Source: Pseudogracilibacillus sp037071985
GTDB lineage: Bacteria; Bacillota; Bacilli; Bacillales; Amphibacillaceae
Assembly: GCF_037071985.1 (NCBI RefSeq)
Contig: NZ_JAXHDF010000001.1
Location: forward strand, 186,001-250,000
Direction of reading: 5' to 3'
DNA length: 64,000 nucleotides
Shown piece by piece: positions 58,928-64,000 of the stretch. Under the pieces are notes generated by a model, which saw nothing but the letters and a program-made list of their open reading frames with translations, had not been told where the DNA came from and did no database searches. Position numbers and translations under genes: made by a program. How positions within the stretch are numbered: the stretch's first letter is position 1; each line of letters starts with the position of its first letter.

Positions 58928-60676
58928 TTATTTACTAGTTAATTCAGCAGGTTGTACAATAATTTCTTTTAAAGCCTGCTGCAATAAACGATATTTTTTC
59001 TCCATTTCCTGTTTCGTTTCCCCATAAGCACCATAATACCATTTTATTTTTGGTTCAGTGCCTGATGGACGGAGACAAACCCAGCAATTATCTTCTAAAA
59101 TATATTTTACTACATTTTCTACTGGTAAATCGACTTTTTCGCTTAGATTATTTCCTTTTTTAAATATTCTCTTCTGTTGTAAATAATCTTCAATATATAA
59201 AGTAGAAATCCCTCCAATATGAGCTCTTTCATTTTGACGGAAGGAAGTTACTATCGAAGCAATTTTCTCTTGTCCTGCTTTTCCCTCTAGCGTCATTCCT
59301 TCTAAACCTTCTTTATAATAGCCATGTTGGAGATGCAACTGATCCAAAGCTTCTAATAAAGTGAATCCTTTATCTTTCCAGTAAGCAGCCATTTCACAAG
59401 CCATCATTGTCGCTTGGACTGCATCTTTATCACGAGAAAAAGGATTGATTAAATATCCATAACTTTCTTCAAAACCAAAAATAAATGTTTCACCAGTAGT
59501 ATCGTATTCATTAATTTTCTCACCAATATATTTAAAACCTGTTAAAGTGTCAATCGTCTTCACATCATAAGAATCCGTAATTGCACGACCTAATTCAGTT
59601 GTAACAATCGTTTTAATCATTCGGGCGTTTTTTAGCACCTGTTTATTTGTATGTTTTAAAATATAATCTAACATTAGACTACCTAATTCGTTCCCTGTTA
59701 AAACAACATAATTACCCTGACTATTTCTTACCGCAACTCCAAGTCGGTCTGCATCTGGATCTGTTGCAAGAAGAAGATCGGCATCAACCTTTTCACCGAG
59801 TTTAATAGCTTCATTAAATGCTTGCAACTCTTCCGGATTTGGAGATTGGACCGTTGAAAATTCAGGATCAGGAACCGCTTGTTCTTTAACAATATGAACA
59901 TTTGTAAAATTTAATTGTTTAAGTCCCTCTGTTACTAAAGAAAGAGCTGTTCCATGCAAAGGAGTAAAAACAATCTTTAATTCCTTTTCTGCTTGTAAAT
60001 TCTCTTCATTCATTTTAGTAATTTTTATTAGCTGTTCCAAATATGCATGATCCACTTCGCCGTTCATCCAGTGAAGAAGATTGTTTTTTTCTAGTTTATC
60101 TTCATTTAAACCTACAATTGCTAACGCATCCTCCACCTTATTAATATGATGGATCATTTCATTAGCTTCCTCTAAAGTAATTTGACTTCCTTCTTCATTA
60201 TATACTTTAAAACCGTTATATTGTGGCGGATTATGACTTGCTGTAATCATAATTCCCGCACATGTCCTTAAATAACGAACAGCAAATGACAATAACGGAG
60301 TAGGTCGTAACGATTCAAATACATACGCTTTAATTTCGTGAGCTCCTAATACTTTAGCAGCTTCTATTGCAAATTCCTTCGACATATAACGAGAATCGTA
60401 CGCAATGACTACTCCTCGATCTTTGTAATTTACTCGATTTTCTTTTAAATAAGATGCTAAACCTTGAACCGCTTTTCTTACCGTATATATATTCATTCGA
60501 TTAGTACCAGGGCCTAATACTCCTCGCATACCACCGGTACCAAACGTTAAATCTTTATAAAAAGAATCTTCAAGTTCTTGATGATCATCTTTCATCACAA
60601 TTAATTGTTTTTTAACTATTGGATCTAAGTTATCAGCTTGAACCCAGTGTTGGAACATATTTTTCCAAGTATCCAC
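58928..60676 (-). CDS. pgcA: Alpha-phosphoglucomutase/phosphomannomutase PgcA
   Basis: Interconverts glucose 6-phosphate and glucose 1-phosphate, feeding UDP-glucose for lipoteichoic acid glycolipid and polysaccharide. The 582-aa protein has the four alpha-D-phosphohexomutase domains: FGTGGMRGVLG, the phosphoserine loop TASHNPPQYNG, the Mg site DPDADRLGV, EESYGYL, and the phosphate-binding RPSGTEPK. The start is a GTG at 60676 (MDTWKNMF), with GGGAGG seven bases upstream; a TTG at 60691 lies inside that site. It could supply precursors to the polysaccharide cluster. Confidence 0.93.
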   Translation of the reverse strand: MDTWKNMFQHWVQADNLDPIVKKQLIVMKDDHQELEDSFYKDLTFGTGGMRGVLGPGTNRMNIYTVRKAVQGLASYLKENRVNYKDRGVVIAYDSRYMSKEFAIEAAKVLGAHEIKAYVFESLRPTPLLSFAVRYLRTCAGIMITASHNPPQYNGFKVYNEEGSQITLEEANEMIHHINKVEDALAIVGLNEDKLEKNNLLHWMNGEVDHAYLEQLIKITKMNEENLQAEKELKIVFTPLHGTALSLVTEGLKQLNFTNVHIVKEQAVPDPEFSTVQSPNPEELQAFNEAIKLGEKVDADLLLATDPDADRLGVAVRNSQGNYVVLTGNELGSLMLDYILKHTNKQVLKNARMIKTIVTTELGRAITDSYDVKTIDTLTGFKYIGEKINEYDTTGETFIFGFEESYGYLINPFSRDKDAVQATMMACEMAAYWKDKGFTLLEALDQLHLQHGYYKEGLEGMTLEGKAGQEKIASIVTSFRQNERAHIGGISTLYIEDYLQQKRIFKKGNNLSEKVDLPVENVVKYILEDNCWVCLRPSGTEPKIKWYYGAYGETKQEMEKKYRLLQQALKEIIVQPAELTSK

Positions 60677-60835
60677 TGCTTTTCCTCCCAAGAAGGTGAT
60701 ATGTCAAATAATATCATAAAATAGCGAATTGTTCTACTTACTATTTTTTATCTAATTGAATCAATTTCACAATTCACTAAGTCGAGCTCCAATCCGAATA
60801 TTCATTAGATTACAGAAATACATCGATTTCCACTA

Positions 60836-60931
60836 CAGGTGGACGCTTTCCGCGGGCGGCTGCTGAGCCTCTTGTCGCTACGCTCCCGTGAGTCTCATCG
60901 CTGCCTTTTATCCCGCAGGAGTCGCCACCTT
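60836..60931 (+). repeat. Short palindromic intergenic repeat, copy 2
   Basis: Outer arms AGGTGGACG (60838) and GTCGCCACCT (60921-60930) pair, and inner GCGGG (60852) pairs with CCCGC (60912). The body GCTTTCCGCGGGCGGCTGCT, GAGCC, TCGCTACGCTCCCGTGAGTC lines up with the inverted copy at 11093-11204. It lies in the 430-bp spacer between pgcA and the SE1832 gene, which holds nothing else I can support. Similar GC-rich units are common between genes in Bacillaceae, as I recall. Confidence 0.65.
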
Positions 60932-61108
60932 TCGTTTCAATCTTAGTAATCAGTTGTTTATATATACGAACTATTAGTAATTAATTTAGTTATTTGTTCG
61001 GATTTTCTATTTGAATTAGGCTTATGAAATTCATTCAACTATCTAACAAAATATAACACTTGTAATTTGCATTTGGAATCTACTAAACTAAGGATAGGAG
61101 TGATGACC

Positions 61109-61297
61109 ATGAAGAAAAAAGAATTGGAAGCAAAATTATTAGAATTAAAATCTGATTATGTTCGCATTCAAGGTGATATGGATAAATTAGAATTTGTTGG
61201 TGGCCGTGTATCTTCTGCTGAGGAACAACTCATCCGTTTGGAAAAGGAGATTGCTGAAGTTAACAAACAATTAGAGGAGATTGAAATTCATCAATAA
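61109..61297 (+). CDS. SE1832 family small protein
   Basis: 62-aa cytoplasmic protein, almost entirely a charged coiled coil of K, E and L (KKKELEAKLLELKSDYVRIQ, then SAEEQLIRLEKEIAEVNKQL). Its length and sequence fit the SE1832 family of Bacillales, whose function is unknown. ATG at 61109 has AGGAG eight bases upstream; the ATG at 61103 is too close to it. No operon partner. Confidence 0.8.
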   Translation: MKKKELEAKLLELKSDYVRIQGDMDKLEFVGGRVSSAEEQLIRLEKEIAEVNKQLEEIEIHQ

Positions 61298-61450
61298 ACT
61301 GGACAAAAAATTTAAAATAAATATAGATCTGAACAATATTGATGATCGCATTCTTGCTCTGAAAACATACTTCGTTTTCCTTAGATTGCAGGTGAGTCTC
61401 TGGACATGACTTGCTAGCGTCAACATCGATTACAAATCTTTTCGTTCCAG

Positions 61451-61495
61451 AAAAACCGGTCGTTAGAGAGAATTTATTCCATCTCTCCAACGACC
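61451..61495. terminator. Bidirectional terminator between SE1832 gene and antiporter gene
   Basis: GGTCGTTAGAGAG (61458-61470) pairs with CTCTCCAACGACC (61483-61495) with one mismatch. T-rich tails occur on both sides (TTTTT on the minus strand exit, CTTCTTTTT on the plus). Confidence 0.85.
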
Positions 61496-61503
61496 GCTTC
61501 TTT

Positions 61504-63342
61504 TTAATTATTTTCACTGTTTAATTCCAGCTTTTTTTGAATTTTTTTAATTTCTTTACTTGGTGGTGTTAAACTGATAACTGTATCACCTACAGAAGGT
61601 GTCACCCGCATATCGTCTGCATAAAAATAAATTTGCCCACTCGGTTTTACAAAATATAAATATACAGATTCAGCATCCTTTTCCTCTTTAAATTGCTCAT
61701 AGTTAAAATGCTCTGTTAACATTGTTTGCCTGAACAAATAATGATTAGAAATTTTATCGTTTAACTCATCTAAAGAAATTTCTTCTTTACACAATGATCT
61801 TCCACCGACCCGATCAACGATATCTTTATTTTTTCCTTCTTCACCTGGATCCACTTTAAAAACATTGGTCCGCCCATATTCTGGCATAAAGGTAGTACAG
61901 ACCAGTGAATTATACGAATCATAAGTAGTCGCTGCAATGATAAAGTCGTAAGGGATTGTATCTAAATTATACTCTGTTTGTTCCGATAATATTTCTCCGT
62001 GGTAAAATGAAATACCTGCATTTCGAGCATAGCGTAAATTTTCCCAGGATGAATCGACAATTAATACTGGCGAACCAGTTTTCACAAATGATTTTGCAAG
62101 TTCAACTGTAAAAGGATTACTTCCAACGATTATTATACCCGGCTTTCCCTCCAAAGATAAATGTAGCTTCTTTGCTAAAGGTCCAAGAGAAAAACCATGT
62201 GCAATAACGGTAAAAATGACAAGGCCGAATGTGAGTGTCGTTAATAATGATGCATCTTCATAACCAGCATCCTCTAAAATAGTTGCAAAATAACTAGATA
62301 CGGTTAAAGCAACGATACCACGAGGAGCGATCCAACCAACTAAAGATTTTTCCTGCAAAGTAAGACCTGAACCGATTGTAGATAAGAAAATAGATAAAGG
62401 TCTAACAGCAAACATCATAAACAATACATAACCAAGTATATTAAGACTAAATATTTGTAAGATCGTTTCTAATTTTAAAGATGCCGCAAGCATAATAAAG
62501 ATACCAGAGATGAGCAAGATAGAAACATTTTCTTTAAAATGACGAAAATCATTTAACGAGCTAATTCCGATATTTGCTAAAGTCATTCCCATTGCCGTCA
62601 CCGATAATAATCCTGTTCCGTGTGTAATCTCATCTGGAAGAGTAAAACAGAAAATGACTACAGCGAAGACAACCGGAGATTTTAAAAATTCAGGGATATA
62701 GCCGATCTCAAACATCCAGCCAATTGTCCTTCCGCAAAACCAACCAAAAAACACTGCGAAAGTAGATGCAATGAAAAACATTAACAATGTAGATCCATCT
62801 TTTACATCACTTGTAAAAAAGGTGATGATTTCAAAAGCAAAAACGGCTAATAAAACTCCAATCGGATCGACAATTATGCCTTCCCATTTTAAAATTTTTG
62901 CCGGACGCGGCTTTAATTTTGACTGACGTAGAAGTGGCATAATAACAGTAGGTCCTGTTACGATAAAAAGACCACCAATAACAAAGGCAACTTCCCAAGA
63001 AAGTCCCGCCATATAATGTGCCGTTAACGATCCTAAAATCCATGCGATGAAGGCGCCTAATGTGGCAATCCTAAAAATCGGTTTTCCAAGTCCTCTTAAT
63101 TCTTTAAAACTTAAGTTTAGACTGCCCTCAAATAAAATGATTGCTACAGCAACTGAAATTATTGGATCATACAACGCCCCAAAACTTTCTTCTGGATTCA
63201 TAATCCCAAAGACAGGACCGACTAAAAGACCTGCCGCTGACATGATAACGATGGCCGGCAAACTGTACTTCCATGCCAACCATTGCGATAAAATACCTAA
63301 AAAGCCTATTAACATCATGACAAATAAAAGGGATATTTCCAT
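61504..63342 (-). CDS. CPA1-family cation/proton antiporter with RCK-like domain
   Basis: Membrane antiporter of 612 aa exchanging Na+ or K+ for protons, useful in saline or alkaline settings. About 12 hydrophobic segments span residues 1-390, with FEGSLNLSFKELRG, VTGPTVIMPLLR and WIAPRGIVALTVSSYFA typical of NhaP-type CPA1 proteins. The C-terminal part has a TrkA-N-like Rossmann region (IIVGSNPFTVELAKSFVKTG) and a TrkA-C-like end. I start at the ATG at 63342 (MEISLLFVMML), behind AAGGAGG; the longer frame has no ribosome binding site. Confidence 0.88.
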   Translation of the reverse strand: MEISLLFVMMLIGFLGILSQWLAWKYSLPAIVIMSAAGLLVGPVFGIMNPEESFGALYDPIISVAVAIILFEGSLNLSFKELRGLGKPIFRIATLGAFIAWILGSLTAHYMAGLSWEVAFVIGGLFIVTGPTVIMPLLRQSKLKPRPAKILKWEGIIVDPIGVLLAVFAFEIITFFTSDVKDGSTLLMFFIASTFAVFFGWFCGRTIGWMFEIGYIPEFLKSPVVFAVVIFCFTLPDEITHGTGLLSVTAMGMTLANIGISSLNDFRHFKENVSILLISGIFIMLAASLKLETILQIFSLNILGYVLFMMFAVRPLSIFLSTIGSGLTLQEKSLVGWIAPRGIVALTVSSYFATILEDAGYEDASLLTTLTFGLVIFTVIAHGFSLGPLAKKLHLSLEGKPGIIIVGSNPFTVELAKSFVKTGSPVLIVDSSWENLRYARNAGISFYHGEILSEQTEYNLDTIPYDFIIAATTYDSYNSLVCTTFMPEYGRTNVFKVDPGEEGKNKDIVDRVGGRSLCKEEISLDELNDKISNHYLFRQTMLTEHFNYEQFKEEKDAESVYLYFVKPSGQIYFYADDMRVTPSVGDTVISLTPPSKEIKKIQKKLELNSENN

Positions 63343-63454
63343 ATAAATATCCTCCTTAATATATGCTCTATTTATAGATATAGAGAATATTGTAGTCATG
63401 AATTTATAGAATGTAAAGGAAGAAAGGAGTTAAAATATCATTTTAAAATTTTCA

Positions 63455-63483
63455 CAAAAATAGCACACTTTTCGTGTGCTATT
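63455..63483 (-). terminator. Terminator downstream of the M29 aminopeptidase gene
   Basis: AATAGCACAC (63459-63468) pairs with GTGTGCTATT (63474-63483) and TTTTTG follows on the minus strand. Confidence 0.85.
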
Positions 63484-63500
63484 CATTCTTATTTTTTAAT

Positions 63501-64000
63501 TTATGATAAATCAAATGCCCAAGTTCCATGACGAAACACAGCTTCTTTTGTACCATCAGGCTTCACACCATCAATATCCATTTGAGCAGAACCAATCATA
63601 AAATCAACATGAACCATGCTATCATTCACTCCATGTTGATCCAATTCTTTCTCGTCCATATCTGCTCCACCTTCTAAGTTAGTTGGATATGCTTTACCAA
63701 GTGCGATATGACAAGATGCATTCTCATCAAATAATGTATTATAAAAGATTAACCCTGACTGAGATATTGGCGATTCATCTGGTACAAGAGCAATTTCCCC
63801 AAGTCTGCTTGAACCTTCATCCGTTTCCAGCAAATGCTTTAACACTTCTTCCCCTTGCTTAGCTTCATAATCTGTTACGATGCCGTCTTTAAATGTTAGT
63901 TGGAATTCATCGATTAAAGTACCTCCATAATTTAGAGGCTTCGTGCTAGTAACTTTCCCATTTACCTTGTATTTATGTGGAACAGTAAACACTTCTTCCG
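63501..64000 (-). CDS. M29-family aminopeptidase (AmpS/PepS), 3' part only
   Basis: Metal-dependent leucyl-type aminopeptidase; only the C-terminal approximately 166 codons are inside the window and the start lies beyond the right edge. The visible part is diagnostic: DEFQLTFKDGIVTDYEAKQG, the metal-binding RLGEIALVPDESPIS, FDENASCHIALGKAYPTN and the C-terminal HVDFMIGSAQMDIDGV. The GTG at 63992 is internal, because the frame continues upstream of it. A terminator follows the stop. Confidence 0.92.
   Translation of the reverse strand, partial: EEVFTVPHKYKVNGKVTSTKPLNYGGTLIDEFQLTFKDGIVTDYEAKQGEEVLKHLLETDEGSSRLGEIALVPDESPISQSGLIFYNTLFDENASCHIALGKAYPTNLEGGADMDEKELDQHGVNDSMVHVDFMIGSAQMDIDGVKPDGTKEAVFRHGTWAFDLS

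Noticed and set aside
61340..61430. Further copy of the GCTTTCC-type intergenic repeat after the SE1832 gene
   Set aside because: Only loose word similarity (CTTCGTTTTCC, GGTGAGTCTC); arms and order are not preserved well enough to call.

Overview
The window is AT-rich chromosomal DNA from a low-G+C Gram-positive bacterium, most likely a Bacillaceae of the salt-tolerant Oceanobacillus/Virgibacillus type. That placement is inferred from gene order and family content: prmC-prfA-rpmE-rho-glpX-murA-tal-fbaA-pyrG-rpoE, then icmF and a fatty-acid operon, fadF, argS-ywiB, ywhD, ywfO, lipL, pta-hemQ. This is the Bacillus backbone, with many strong AGGAGG-type ribosome binding sites and frequent TTG/GTG starts. 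No rRNA or tRNA gene was seen.

Layout. 1-10.4 kb: translation termination, Rho, gluconeogenesis/glycolysis (glpX, tal, fbaA), cell wall (murA), CTP synthase with a leader that looks like the reiterative-transcription attenuator of Bacillus pyrG, and RNA polymerase delta. The spo0F gene usually found between pyrG and fbaA is missing. 10.4-11.4 kb: a gene-free block bounded by 19-bp inverted repeats that holds two structured intergenic repeats. 11.5-22.4 kb: an operon of thiolase, 3-hydroxyacyl-CoA dehydrogenase, two acyl-CoA dehydrogenases, a TetR regulator and B12-dependent isobutyryl-CoA mutase, preceded by fadF. The two promoters share a 6-2-6 inverted repeat, a likely TetR operator, and cre-like sites. 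22.6-33.5 kb: argS, ywiB, a class A PBP, ywhD, ywfO, lipL, pta, hemQ and small genes.

33.6-44.6 kb is the most distinctive region: a two-unit locus for uptake and breakdown of ectoine, probably also hydroxyectoine. It encodes ectoine hydrolase (DoeA), a TRAP transporter, EutA, a class III aminotransferase (DoeD-like), an aldehyde dehydrogenase (DoeC-like), an M20 amidohydrolase in the deacetylase role, and EutC. A TGTAYGAA motif is repeated upstream of both units. The proposed flow is ectoine -> N-acetyl-diaminobutyrate -> diaminobutyrate -> aspartate semialdehyde -> aspartate. The aspartase gene (aspA) and a PucR-family regulator lie about 10 kb away, beyond an inserted exopolysaccharide cluster (45.0-53.8 kb) on the opposite strand. 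That cluster has an initiating transferase, a fused Wzz/tyrosine kinase, a flippase, a polymerase, one glycosyltransferase, an epimerase, a polysaccharide deacetylase and a FemAB-like protein.

54-64 kb: repeat-rich spacer, pucR, aspA, terC behind a yybP-ykoY (Mn2+) riboswitch, pgcA, a small SE1832-type gene, a CPA1 cation/proton antiporter with an RCK-like domain, and the 3' end of an M29 aminopeptidase gene. Several copies of intergenic repeats (10.7-11.2, 30.0, 35.0, 60.9 kb) belong to what looks like one or two structured, non-coding families.
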